A stretch of 39,882 nt of DNA from Planctomycetota bacterium (GTDB taxonomy: Bacteria > Planctomycetota > UBA1135), in NCBI GenBank assembly GCA_024275135.1, contig JAJRZS010000053.1, positions 1 to 39,882 of the forward strand, in the 5' to 3' direction. The translations under genes were made by a program, and so were the position numbers. The notes beneath the pieces were generated by a model. It ran no database searches. It was given only the letters and a program-made list of their open reading frames with translations, and was not told where the DNA came from. Below are positions 27,771-36,068 of this stretch, one piece after another. How positions within the stretch are numbered: position 1 is the stretch's first letter; each line of letters begins with the position of its first letter.

Positions 27771-28630
27771 GTTTTACCGCTGGAATCGATGTAGGTAGCA
27801 CCTACACCAAAACCGTTCTGCTCGACCAGGATTATCAAGTTGTTGCTCGCCATGTGATGAACACGGGCTTCAAGTTGGCCGAAGTGGCAGAAAAATGTTT
27901 GGATGCTTGCTTGAAAAATGCCAAACTCAACCGGGATGCGTTGGATTACGTCATCGCCACTGGCTTTGGCCGTCATCAGGTAAGGTGCAAAAACCTGGCA
28001 GTTACCGACATCACCGCCAGCGCTCGTGGCTGCTTCTTTTTGTTCCCCGGCACGCGCACGATTTTGGATGTAGGCGGACAAACCATGAAAGCCATTCGGA
28101 TTGACGAAAATGGGCGCGTGGTTTCCTTCCGCCAAAACGACAAATGCGCAGCCGGAACCGGCGCCTTTCTGGAAAAAACCGCTCGCTACATGGGCTATGA
28201 AACCAAAGACATCGGCCAGTTGTTGGACACCTCGCGCAATCCGGTCGCCATTTCCGGAGTATGCGCGGTATTCGCCGAATCGGAGGTTATTAACCAATTG
28301 AGTCTAGGCACCCCTCCTGCCGACATCATGCAGGGCTCCATCGAATCACTGACCACGCGCGCTTTGCAATTGATGAAGCGGGTGAAGGGGGAGCCTGAGG
28401 TTTGCTTGATTGGAGGCATCATGCGCTTTGGCACCATGGCCAGTTCCATCGATAAGCGTTTGGAAAGCACAATTCGTCTTCCTGGGGCAAAAGAAGATGT
28501 CGCTCGGGACGAGGCCATGCCACAATTCGCCACCGCTTTCGGCGCCGCATGGCTGGCGCATTACCGCTTACAAAACCCGGGCAAAAAAGCAGCCCAACCT
28601 GATTCTCAGGCTAGCATCCCTTCGTCATGA
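27767..28630 (+). CDS. bzdQ: Benzoyl-CoA reductase ATPase subunit (BzdQ type)
   Basis: A 287-residue paralogue of the preceding subunit, with [10 protein letters not shown] (6-15), [10 protein letters not shown] (101-110), NDKCAAGTG (C127) and [10 protein letters not shown] (C166). The two cysteines fall at exactly the same residue numbers as in the partner, as expected when each contributes two ligands to a cluster at the subunit interface. A C-terminal tail of about 20 residues rich in Gln/Ser/Pro is extra. The ATG at 27767 overlaps the previous stop by four bases and has a strong AGGAGG 7 bases upstream. Which of the two ATPases corresponds to BzdP and which to BzdQ is assigned by order. 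Confidence 0.86.
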   Translation: MSFTAGIDVGSTYTKTVLLDQDYQVVARHVMNTGFKLAEVAEKCLDACLKNAKLNRDALDYVIATGFGRHQVRCKNLAVTDITASARGCFFLFPGTRTILDVGGQTMKAIRIDENGRVVSFRQNDKCAAGTGAFLEKTARYMGYETKDIGQLLDTSRNPVAISGVCAVFAESEVINQLSLGTPPADIMQGSIESLTTRALQLMKRVKGEPEVCLIGGIMRFGTMASSIDKRLESTIRLPGAKEDVARDEAMPQFATAFGAAWLAHYRLQNPGKKAAQPDSQASIPSS

Positions 28631-29799
28631 ACACCTACAAGGAACTCGACTTCTACAACATCAACGCCCTCCTTGAGGAGGACGAAATCATGGTGCGCGA
28701 CCAAGTGCGCGCCTGGTGTGAAGATCGTTTAATGCCCATCATCGCAGAGCATTGGGAAGCCGGCACTTTCCCCAATCACATCATCCCCGAGTTGGGAGAG
28801 TTGGGTTTGCTGGGGCCATCCATTCCCGAGGAATATGGGGGCGGCGGCATGAATTCTGTGGTGTATGGTTTGATTTGCCAGGAGATTGAACGAGTTGATT
28901 CCGGCATTCGCTCCTTCGCCTCCGTGCAAGGCTCTCTGGTGATGTACCCTATATTCACCTTCGGCTCTGAGGAGCAAAAGAAAAACTATCTGCCGCGTTT
29001 GGCCAGTGGTGAAATTATTGGTTGCTTTGGTCTTACCGAGCCCGACTTCGGTTCCGATCCTGGTGGCATGCGCAGTCGTTGTCGTCGCGATGGCGACGAT
29101 TGGATATTGGACGGTCGCAAAATGTGGATAACCAACGGCACTGTTAGCGACATCGCCATTGTCTGGGCGCGCGATGAAGACAATCAAGTGCAAGGTTTCA
29201 TCGTCGATTGCAAAAAGGAAGGATTTTCCGCGCCTGAGCAAAAACACAAGTGGTCTTTGCGCTGTTCGGTTACTTCTGAATTGGTGTTGGAAGAAGTGCG
29301 CGTTGCGGAAGCGGATCGTCTGCCAAATACTTCAGGCTTGAAAAGCCCCTTGATGTGCCTTACCCAAGCACGCTATGGCATTGCCTGGGGAGCTGTGGGG
29401 GCCGCTCAAGCTTGTTTGTTCGAAGCTTTGGATTACACCCAGCAGCGTCAAATTTTTGATAAGCCTTTGGCTTCCTACCAGCTCACCCAACAAAAGCTGG
29501 CGGAGATGGCCACCGAAATTACCAAAGCGCAGCTTTTGGTTTGGCGACTTGGTCGCATGAAGGACGACGGCAGCATGACTCCTCAGCAGGTGTCGATGGC
29601 TAAGCGCAATAATGTTAAAGCTGCACTCGACATTGCTCGTGAGGCGCGCACATTGCTGGGTGCCAACGGCATCACGCTGGAATATCATTCCGGTCGTCAT
29701 GCTTGCAACTTAGAAACGGTGCTCACTTACGAGGGCACCCACGAAATTCACACCCTCATCATCGGCCAAGCTGTTACCGGCTTGCCAGCCTACCGTTAG
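28627..29799 (+). CDS. gcdH: Glutaryl-CoA dehydrogenase
   Basis: A 390-residue acyl-CoA dehydrogenase whose sequence follows glutaryl-CoA dehydrogenase closely: GIRSFASVQGSLVMYPIF (93-110) keeps the Arg (R95) that binds the free carboxylate, GLTEPDFGSDPGGM (135-148) and KMWITNG contact FAD and substrate, ARYGIAWG lies in the middle, and TYEGTHEIHTLIIG at the C-terminus carries the catalytic base (E369). The enzyme oxidises glutaryl-CoA to glutaconyl-CoA and usually decarboxylates it to crotonyl-CoA; Tyr beside the catalytic Glu fits the decarboxylating form, though this is inference. Glutaryl-CoA is the product of beta-oxidation of the opened ring, so the gene belongs with the operon. It overlaps bzdQ by four bases. 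Confidence 0.9.
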   Translation: MNTYKELDFYNINALLEEDEIMVRDQVRAWCEDRLMPIIAEHWEAGTFPNHIIPELGELGLLGPSIPEEYGGGGMNSVVYGLICQEIERVDSGIRSFASVQGSLVMYPIFTFGSEEQKKNYLPRLASGEIIGCFGLTEPDFGSDPGGMRSRCRRDGDDWILDGRKMWITNGTVSDIAIVWARDEDNQVQGFIVDCKKEGFSAPEQKHKWSLRCSVTSELVLEEVRVAEADRLPNTSGLKSPLMCLTQARYGIAWGAVGAAQACLFEALDYTQQRQIFDKPLASYQLTQQKLAEMATEITKAQLLVWRLGRMKDDGSMTPQQVSMAKRNNVKAALDIAREARTLLGANGITLEYHSGRHACNLETVLTYEGTHEIHTLIIGQAVTGLPAYR

Positions 29800-29803
29800 T
29801 GTC

Positions 29804-30859
29804 ATGACTGAGTTCTATCGTTGGTTGATGAAGGCTCCCAACGAGCCTTTAGAAAAAGAAACGGGCCCTTTGCCAACACCGGCAGCGGGAGAAGTGTTGA
29901 TTGCCGTCAAAGGTTGCGGCATGTGTCATACTGATTTGGGTTTTCTTTACGGCGGTGTGCGCACCACGCATGAATTGCCATTAGCCCTTGGCCACGAAAT
30001 ATCAGGCCATGTCGTTGCCGCAGGCGAGGGCGCGGAATCTTGGGCTGATTGTGATGTGGTGGTGCCAGCCGTTTTACCCTGCGGTGAATGTGAACTTTGT
30101 GCCGCCGGCCGGGAAACTTCTTGCCGCCATCAAAAGATGCCTGGTAATGATTTCCATGGCGGCTTCGCTTCCCACATTGTTTGCCCTGCGCGGTGGCTGG
30201 TTGATGCCTCTGGTTTACCCCCTGAAATCGAATTGGCCGACGTGTCGGTCTTGGCCGACGCCGTCACCACCCCTTACCAGGCCTTAAAACGAGCCGCTGT
30301 GGTGGACGGAGATTGCGTCGTCATCATCGGTGCAGGTGGAGTCGGCTCGTTTGGAGTGCAAATTGCACGTGCCTTTGGTGCACGTGTGATTGCAGTCGAC
30401 ATCGACGACGCCAAACTCGCGCGCGCCTCGGAGTATGGCGCTGAAGGCGCGGTCAACAGCAAGGATCTAGATGTCAAGGCCGCACGTGCCGCGGTCAAAG
30501 CCAAAACCAAAGAGCTAGGTTTTGCCGCAGTGGGATTGAAAGTTTTAGAGATGAGCGGTACCCCACAAGGGCAGGAGTTGGCGTGGTCGTTAATGACCTT
30601 TTCCGGCACGGTAGGTTTTGTTGGTTTTTGCTTAGATAAAGTTTCTGTGCGCCTGTCCAATCTCATGGCTTTCGATGCCCAAGCCTTCGGCAACTGGGGT
30701 TGCCGACCCCAATACTACGCACCTGCTTTGGATTTAATTCGCCAAGGCAAAGTGCAAGTGAAGCCCTTTGTTAAACGCTTCGCCATGGAAAACATCAATA
30801 GCGTCCTAGAAGACGCTCGTCATCACCGCATTACTGAACGCCCCGTGCTTGTGCCATGA
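29804..30859 (+). CDS. had: 6-hydroxycyclohex-1-ene-1-carbonyl-CoA dehydrogenase
   Basis: A 351-residue zinc-dependent alcohol dehydrogenase of the medium-chain family. Catalytic zinc ligands are in GCGMCHTD (C38/C41 region) and GHE (63-65); four structural-zinc cysteines are C93, C96, C99 and C107; the NAD-binding loop is GAGGVGSFG (176-184). The N-terminal RWLMKAPNEPLEK, the MPGNDFHGGFASH segment and the NWGCRPQYY segment resemble Had/BzdX/BadH-region dehydrogenases rather than general alcohol dehydrogenases. It oxidises the 6-hydroxy compound made by dienoyl-CoA hydratase to the 6-oxo compound. Its position between gcdH and oah supports this. The last four bases overlap the next gene. Confidence 0.88.
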   Translation: MTEFYRWLMKAPNEPLEKETGPLPTPAAGEVLIAVKGCGMCHTDLGFLYGGVRTTHELPLALGHEISGHVVAAGEGAESWADCDVVVPAVLPCGECELCAAGRETSCRHQKMPGNDFHGGFASHIVCPARWLVDASGLPPEIELADVSVLADAVTTPYQALKRAAVVDGDCVVIIGAGGVGSFGVQIARAFGARVIAVDIDDAKLARASEYGAEGAVNSKDLDVKAARAAVKAKTKELGFAAVGLKVLEMSGTPQGQELAWSLMTFSGTVGFVGFCLDKVSVRLSNLMAFDAQAFGNWGCRPQYYAPALDLIRQGKVQVKPFVKRFAMENINSVLEDARHHRITERPVLVP

Positions 30860-31983
30860 CCATCACTTCCGACCCAACACTCTTTGCCAATCACGAACTC
30901 GCTCCAGGATACGAGTTCACGGAAATTCGCTATGAAAAACGTCCTCTCATCTTGCCCAATGGGGAGGTGGTGGAGGATTTGTTCAATGCTTGGATTTGGC
31001 TGAATAATCCCAAGCAATACAATTCCTACACCACACGGGCGATGGCCGAATTGATTTTGGCTTTGCGCAAAGCCAGCAACGAGGCGGATGTAGTGAATGT
31101 GGTGTTTACCGCCGTGGGCGATAAGGCTTTCTGTACGGGAGGCAACACTGCAGAATACAGTGAGCATTATTCTGGTCGTCCGGATGAATATCGTCGCTAC
31201 ATGCGGTTGTTCAATGACGGGGTTTCGGCATTGATGGAATGCGATAAACCCGTCATCAACCGGGTCAATGGCATGCGTATCGGCGGTGGTCAAGAGATCG
31301 GCATGGCTTGTGATTTCACCGTCGCCGCAGATACTGCTCGCTTCGGCCAAGCCGGTCCGAAGCATGGTTCGGCTCCAGTTGGTGGCTCCACAGATTTCCT
31401 GCCTCTTTTTGTGGGCATGGCCAAGGCGGTGGAATCCTGCACTTTGTGCGAAACTTGGAGCGCCCACTATGCCTTGCACTTGGGATTGATTAATGGTTTG
31501 GCGCCGGTGCTGAAAATCGATGGTGAGTTTGTTCCCAATCCCATGGTGCATACGGAATTCATCACTGATTCCTACGGCCGCTCTCTCTATGGCATGCCCC
31601 TACAAGACGAGGCCCTTGCTGCAGGCAAAGCCAAGATGAAATCCGCCACAGTTGATTTTGCTTTGCTTGATCAAGAGGTAGAGCTTTTATGTGGAAAGTT
31701 GGCCCAAACCATGCCCGACTGCACTACCTACACCTTGGAACAATTGCGCAAACATAAGCTGCAACATTGGGACAAAAATCGAGAATCCAATCGCGCCTGG
31801 TTGGGCCTCAACATGATGACTGAAGGACGGATGGGTTTCCGCACCTTCCATCGCGCCCCACGGGAAGAACGCGAAACCAACTTCATCGAAATGCGTCGGG
31901 CATTGGCCCAAGGTGTGCGTTACGGCGACAAGCTTTCTGAACGCGCAGCTCCTCACGCTGTCAATCGCGAACACGAGCATTAG
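30856..31983 (+). CDS. oah: 6-oxocyclohex-1-ene-1-carbonyl-CoA hydrolase (ring-opening)
   Basis: A 375-residue crotonase-superfamily enzyme, also called BamA, the standard marker for anaerobic aromatic degradation. It is longer than ordinary enoyl-CoA hydratases because of N- and C-terminal extensions. Oxyanion-hole segments are GDKAFCTGGN (88-97) and GMRIGGGQEIGMACD (139-153); FGQAGPKHGSAPVGGSTDFLP (163-183) is especially conserved in this family. The C-terminal NMMTEGRMGFRTFHR segment is also family-specific. The enzyme adds two waters to open the ring, giving 3-hydroxypimeloyl-CoA. Coupled to had by an ATGA overlap (30856-30859). Confidence 0.93.
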   Translation: MTITSDPTLFANHELAPGYEFTEIRYEKRPLILPNGEVVEDLFNAWIWLNNPKQYNSYTTRAMAELILALRKASNEADVVNVVFTAVGDKAFCTGGNTAEYSEHYSGRPDEYRRYMRLFNDGVSALMECDKPVINRVNGMRIGGGQEIGMACDFTVAADTARFGQAGPKHGSAPVGGSTDFLPLFVGMAKAVESCTLCETWSAHYALHLGLINGLAPVLKIDGEFVPNPMVHTEFITDSYGRSLYGMPLQDEALAAGKAKMKSATVDFALLDQEVELLCGKLAQTMPDCTTYTLEQLRKHKLQHWDKNRESNRAWLGLNMMTEGRMGFRTFHRAPREERETNFIEMRRALAQGVRYGDKLSERAAPHAVNREHEH

Positions 31984-31987
31984 GAGG
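31982..31987 (+). promoter_or_regulatory. Ribosome-binding site of the dienoyl-CoA hydratase gene (decides an unusual start)
   Basis: AGGAGG is a full match to the anti-Shine-Dalgarno sequence and touches the oah stop codon. The only standard start codon near it is TTG at 31988, directly adjoining, which leaves no spacer. Six bases downstream is ATC at 31994 in the same frame, the position where ATG would be expected. Confidence 0.7.
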
Positions 31988-32776
31988 TTGGTCATCGAAA
32001 CTGCCACTCGCATTCAATCCACACTCCTCGCCGACGGCTCGGTATTGGTGCTGGAGTTTGGCCCTGTCCCGGCCAACATCATCGATCGCGAGTTGATGGG
32101 TGTTTTGTCCTCGGCATTGGAGAATGCAGCCTCGCAAAGCAACTTAAAATTGGTTGTGCTCAAGGGGGCAGGGCAGCATTTCAGCTATGGCGCTTCCGTC
32201 CCCGAGCATACCCCGGAGCAAGTCGGCTCCATGTTGCCCGAGTTTCATGCCTTCTTGCGCAAAATGCATAGCCTGCCATTGCCGCCGTTGATGGCGGCGG
32301 TGCAAGGTCGCTGTTTGGGTGGAGGTTTCGAAGTTGCGCTTGGTTGCGACCTCCTCGCTGCTACTGCGGATGCCCAATTGGGATGTCCAGAAATTCATTT
32401 AGGCGTGTTCCCGCCGGCTGGTTCGGCCCTCTTGCCCTTGCGTGTTGCTGCAGGTCGAGCCTGTGCGCTGTTGTTGGCGGGAAACACCGTCAGCGGCGAG
32501 GAAGGCAAGCAAATGGGCATTGTGGATGTTGTCCTCGAGGCGAAAGATTTGCTTGGCAGTGTGGATTCCTGGGCGCAAAAAAATCTTGGCAAACATTCGG
32601 CGGCGGCTTTGCGTCAAGGGCGCAAGGCTGCGCGTTGGCCTTGGCATCGTGCTTTGCATGAGGTGTTGCCCCAGTTGGAGCAACAATACCTGGAAGAGTT
32701 GATGGCAACCGAAGATGCTGTGGAGGGCATTCAAGCCTTCCTAGACAAACGGAAACCCGAGTGGAAACATCAATGA
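31988..32776 (+). CDS. dch: Cyclohexa-1,5-diene-1-carbonyl-CoA hydratase
   Basis: A crotonase-superfamily enzyme of about 260 residues. VVLKGAGQHFSYGASVPEH and QGRCLGGGFEVALGCDLLAA supply the two oxyanion-hole segments, and LGCPEIHLGVFPPAG follows as in hydratases. A short-chain hydratase between oah and a dehydrogenase, in an operon with benzoyl-CoA reductase, is best read as Dch/BzdW, which adds water to the cyclic diene made by the reductase; general enoyl-CoA hydratase is the alternative. The start is unclear: TTG at 31988 is given here because it is the nearest standard codon, but spacing from the AGGAGG favours ATC at 31994. The reading frame is otherwise intact. Confidence 0.8.
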   Translation: MVIETATRIQSTLLADGSVLVLEFGPVPANIIDRELMGVLSSALENAASQSNLKLVVLKGAGQHFSYGASVPEHTPEQVGSMLPEFHAFLRKMHSLPLPPLMAAVQGRCLGGGFEVALGCDLLAATADAQLGCPEIHLGVFPPAGSALLPLRVAAGRACALLLAGNTVSGEEGKQMGIVDVVLEAKDLLGSVDSWAQKNLGKHSAAALRQGRKAARWPWHRALHEVLPQLEQQYLEELMATEDAVEGIQAFLDKRKPEWKHQ

Positions 32777-33480
32777 AGTTGGCGTTAGTCACCGGCGGTG
32801 CGGGTGGCATTGGTGCTGCTGTGGTGCAGCGCCTGCATGCTGACGGCCACGAAGTGGTGTTTACTCATGTTGGTCAAGCTGCCGAGGCCGAGGCTCTTTG
32901 TCAGGCTTGCGGAGAAGGGGTGTGGGCGGTGGAAAGCGACACCACGGACGAAGCGCAGGTTGCCGAACTACACCACCAGTACCAACCCACGATTTTGGTG
33001 CATTGTGCAGGTATTACTCGCGATGCCCCCATTTGGAAACAAAAAGTGGAAGATTTCGATGCCGTGCTCGGGGTCAACCTGCGTGGTGCCTGGCTACAAG
33101 CGCGGGCCATTGCACCGCAGATGCGGGAGCAGGGTTGGGGGCGTATCGTGCTGATTGGAAGCATCAATGGCAGTCGTGGCAAGTTTGGTCAAACGGCCTA
33201 TGCGGCCAGCAAAGCCGGACTCCATGGCTTGGCCAAAAGCTTGGCCAAAGAATTGGGGCGGAAAGGGGTGACGGTCAACGTCATTGAGCCGGGTTGGATT
33301 CATACCCCGATGACGGTAAAAATAGCAGAGGAATATGCCGACGCCGCGCGCGCAGAAAGTCTGAGCGGAAAGCTTGGGCAACCCGAGGATATTGCCGCCA
33401 CCGTGGCTTTTTTGGTGTCGACCGAGGCGCGTCATATCACCGCCAATGTGATTCGCGTGGATGGTGGACAGTTACTCTAA
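32773..33480 (+). CDS. Short-chain dehydrogenase/reductase (FabG-like)
   Basis: A 235-residue classical SDR with the nucleotide loop TGGAGGIG (7-14), VHCAG (76-80, in place of the usual NNAG), the Asn of VNLRG (N102) and the catalytic Ser-Tyr-Lys set S130, Y143, K147 (TAYAASKAGL). The C-terminal RVDGGQLL is standard. Small FabG-like enzymes reduce or oxidise 3-oxo/3-hydroxyacyl groups, so a role as 3-hydroxypimeloyl-CoA dehydrogenase after ring opening is plausible; bzd clusters also contain a short-chain dehydrogenase (bzdZ). ATG at 32773 overlaps the hydratase stop by four bases. It is the last gene of the operon; no terminator is evident in the 21 bases before the convergent gene. Confidence 0.85.
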   Translation: MKLALVTGGAGGIGAAVVQRLHADGHEVVFTHVGQAAEAEALCQACGEGVWAVESDTTDEAQVAELHHQYQPTILVHCAGITRDAPIWKQKVEDFDAVLGVNLRGAWLQARAIAPQMREQGWGRIVLIGSINGSRGKFGQTAYAASKAGLHGLAKSLAKELGRKGVTVNVIEPGWIHTPMTVKIAEEYADAARAESLSGKLGQPEDIAATVAFLVSTEARHITANVIRVDGGQLL

Positions 33481-33501
33481 AGCTTAAGCAACGGCGCTCG
33501 T

Positions 33502-34392
33502 CTACAGGGGATCTGCGTGCACCGTCACCGCGCTATTTGGAAGTGCTTTTTCGATGGCCTCTCCCACCTCCTCGCTTAGATCATGGGCTTCGACAAAGCT
33601 CATGTCTCGCTGCAAATCCAAATGCAGCTCCAAGAAAATGTCGGCGCCGGAATGGCGGCTGCGCAAATCGTGGAAGCCCGCCACTTTGGGGGCGAAGCTG
33701 GCTACGGTTTCCAAAATAGCGGCAGCTTCGCGGGGGCGCATGCCGCGATCCATCAACACTTCCACCGAAGACAAGAACACTTCGCGGGCGGTGTTGAGGA
33801 TGAAGAAAGCGATGACAAAGCCCACCACCAAGTCGGGCCATAAAGCGCCATTCAAAAACCAACCCGTAGCCAAACCCACAATCACACCCAGGTTCATCAT
33901 CAAATCGCTGGTGTAATGCTTGGAGTCGGCGGCGAGGGCAGGGCTGCCAGTTTCAAAAGCTACCTTTTGCAACCGGCGCACCAACCAAATCGTGGCCACG
34001 CTAGACACCGCCATGACCGCCACCCCAATCCAAGAATGTTCCAACTGGATGGCGTCTTGGTGCAGAAAGCGGTTGGTGGTGTGGATGGCGAGGCCGAGCC
34101 CGCTGACCAAAATGAACATGGATTGGAACAAGGAGGCCAAACCCTCGGCCTTGCCATGTCCCCAAGGATGGTCGGCGTCGGCGGGGCGTTCAGCAGCGAT
34201 GATGGCCCACAACACCAACAAAGAGGCCAAAACATCGAATAGGGAATCGAGGGTGGAACCCAAGATGCCGCTGGAGCCGGTGTACAAAAAACACACGGCT
34301 TTCATCACCACCAGGCCTAGGGCCACCTTCACGGTGGTTTTGGCGGTAGTCGAGCGGCGTTTGGAGGGTAGGTCGGAGGTTGGCATCTCCAT
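33502..34392 (-). CDS. Cation diffusion facilitator, FieF/YiiP type
   Basis: A 296-residue metal-cation/proton antiporter. The intramembrane metal site is D49-x3-D53 (LDSLFD) in span 2 and H159-x3-D163 (HYTSD) in span 5, the same set and nearly the same numbering as in E. coli FieF (YiiP), so zinc or ferrous iron efflux is likely. HPWGHGKAE (75-83) is the conserved cytoplasmic loop. The last 80 residues form the cytoplasmic dimerisation domain, with HDLRSRHSGADIFLELHLDLQ. ATG at 34392 is chosen; a second ATG at 34386 is possible, and an upstream one at 34467 would run into the divergent gene. Family is certain, metal is inferred. Confidence 0.9.
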   Translation of the reverse strand: MEMPTSDLPSKRRSTTAKTTVKVALGLVVMKAVCFLYTGSSGILGSTLDSLFDVLASLLVLWAIIAAERPADADHPWGHGKAEGLASLFQSMFILVSGLGLAIHTTNRFLHQDAIQLEHSWIGVAVMAVSSVATIWLVRRLQKVAFETGSPALAADSKHYTSDLMMNLGVIVGLATGWFLNGALWPDLVVGFVIAFFILNTAREVFLSSVEVLMDRGMRPREAAAILETVASFAPKVAGFHDLRSRHSGADIFLELHLDLQRDMSFVEAHDLSEEVGEAIEKALPNSAVTVHADPL

Positions 34393-34457
34393 TCTTGGAA
34401 GATAACCTGGCCGCGATGGGAAGATAAGGAGGCTGAGCAACGTCTCAAGGAAAACGC

Positions 34458-36068
34458 TTGAATCCACTTCCGCCGTCTCGGCCCTGGCAACAGGGCATGC
34501 TTTCCCCTCGTCTGCTGCTGCTGGCCGTGGGGCTAGGAGTGCTGGGGCTATTGTTCTGGGCTTTGCGCCCGCCCGCCCCGAGCCCGGGGGAACTATCCAA
34601 GGAGGGCGAAGAGTTGCCTACCCCGATGGTGCTGGAGGCCGGAAGTTTAGAGATTCCGCAAGGCATGCCCCTTCCCGGTACAGGCCCATTGCAAGTGGAG
34701 TTGCGTTACTTAGGGAGTCAAAAAGACGCTGGGCTGGAAGTGCAGAGACCGGGCATTTTGACGGGCATGGTTTATGGCCCCGATGGCAAGGGGGCGCCGG
34801 AGGTGGAAATCCGGATTGAAGGTGGGCCGCAGGATGGCCAGCGCGTTTTTACCGACGGCGAGGGCATCTACCGGATGGAAGGTTTGATTCCTGGGCTGCA
34901 TTTCTTTCGCCTTTCTGGACGGGCGGTGGCGGAAGCGGTGCGCATGCAGCGGGTGTTGAGCCAACGTCCCACCCACCGCGATTTTTTTGTGGGCCAAAGC
35001 ATGGCGGTCCGCTTTCTTGTTCGCGACCACAAAAATAAGGAGTTGCAAGGGGCGTTGGTGCGTACCGACATGGGGCTGCGTAGTGGCACCACCAACGAAA
35101 AGGGTTTGGTCGAGCTGGAGCAGGTGCCGGGAGGGCGTCGGGTGGTGCTTGACATTCGCGCCGAAGGTCATGTTTCCGTGCGCTACGAGATGAATTTGTT
35201 TCCTGCTTTGTTGAACGGCGATCCAATTGAGCTGCCGCCTTTGCCACAGGGAGGAACCGTACGCGGACGGGTGAAATCTTGGCCGGGAGGTCCGCTGCCC
35301 ACGGTGACCATGGTTCCGCGTGCCGCCCGGCTTGGGGCTTACCAGGTGGTGTGGGAAGATTGGCAAAATTTAATTACGGATCGGGAAGGACGATTTCGGC
35401 TGGAAAATGTGCCGCTTACCCATTTGTTGGATGTGCGCGCTTTCCATCCCGAGGGCATCTGCGACCCGAAAGTGCGTGCCGTTCAACCCAGCGTTTCGGC
35501 CGCCGCTCATGCGGAATTCGTGATTCGCCCTGCCCATGCCACTGTGGTGTGCAAGGTACGCGACAGCAACGGCCAACCCTTGGCAGGAGCGCAACTCACT
35601 TTGGAAGCCATCCATCCCGACCGCGTGTTGGCGGCCCTCTATCCCGGATTAGCCGATTCACCGGTGGGAGTGCGCTTGCCAGTGCCAGCACAGTTGCGCC
35701 GGGTGGGGAAGACAAACGCTGAGGGGGTGGGGCGCTTTGCCATTGGCGATCACCCTCAAGGCACCGGTCATTTGTTGCTTACCATCACGGCAAAGGGCAA
35801 GCGAGTGGAACGGCGCGAAGTGAAAATCGTCGGCCAAAGTTTTGAGGTGGTGTTGCAGGATTTGCGCCATGATGGGGCGTTGGAGTTTTTTCGCAGCGAC
35901 GAAGGACCGATTCCGCCTGTGGAGGCCACCTTGGAGGGCGAGCCCTGCGCTTTGCAGGGATTGGATGAGGGTTTTTACCGAGTGCTTGTGCATCGTGGCG
36001 ATCGCGTCTTGTTGCAGAAGGAAGGGCTGTGGATTCAAGGGCAGACGCAGCTTGATTTGCGTCCTTAA
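34458..36068 (+). CDS. Membrane-anchored protein with repeated carboxypeptidase-regulatory-like domains
   Basis: A 536-residue protein with an N-terminal membrane span (LLLLAVGLGVLGLLFWAL, about 19-36), a Pro-rich linker, then a long extracytoplasmic part. Segments such as GMVYGPDGKGAPEVEIRIEGGPQ ... VFTDGEGIYRMEGLIPG, VRDHKNKELQGALVRTD ... TTNEKGLVELEQVPGG and VRDSNGQPLAGAQLTLEA ... TNAEGVGRFAIGD repeat the pattern of carboxypeptidase-regulatory/Cna-B-like beta-sandwich domains (G-x-V ... A-x-V ... T-x-x-x-G-x-F/Y ... L-x-P/G), roughly three to five copies. Such proteins are structural or binding modules at the cell surface; no catalytic motif is visible. The start is TTG at 34458 with AAGGA 7 bases before it. 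Its stop codon shares one base with the next ATG (TAATG). Confidence 0.75.
   Translation: MNPLPPSRPWQQGMLSPRLLLLAVGLGVLGLLFWALRPPAPSPGELSKEGEELPTPMVLEAGSLEIPQGMPLPGTGPLQVELRYLGSQKDAGLEVQRPGILTGMVYGPDGKGAPEVEIRIEGGPQDGQRVFTDGEGIYRMEGLIPGLHFFRLSGRAVAEAVRMQRVLSQRPTHRDFFVGQSMAVRFLVRDHKNKELQGALVRTDMGLRSGTTNEKGLVELEQVPGGRRVVLDIRAEGHVSVRYEMNLFPALLNGDPIELPPLPQGGTVRGRVKSWPGGPLPTVTMVPRAARLGAYQVVWEDWQNLITDREGRFRLENVPLTHLLDVRAFHPEGICDPKVRAVQPSVSAAAHAEFVIRPAHATVVCKVRDSNGQPLAGAQLTLEAIHPDRVLAALYPGLADSPVGVRLPVPAQLRRVGKTNAEGVGRFAIGDHPQGTGHLLLTITAKGKRVERREVKIVGQSFEVVLQDLRHDGALEFFRSDEGPIPPVEATLEGEPCALQGLDEGFYRVLVHRGDRVLLQKEGLWIQGQTQLDLRP

Noticed and set aside
33481..33501. Possible terminator at the end of the benzoyl-CoA operon (AGCTTAAGC)
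   Set aside because: The self-complementary stretch is too short and AT-rich and has no T-run.
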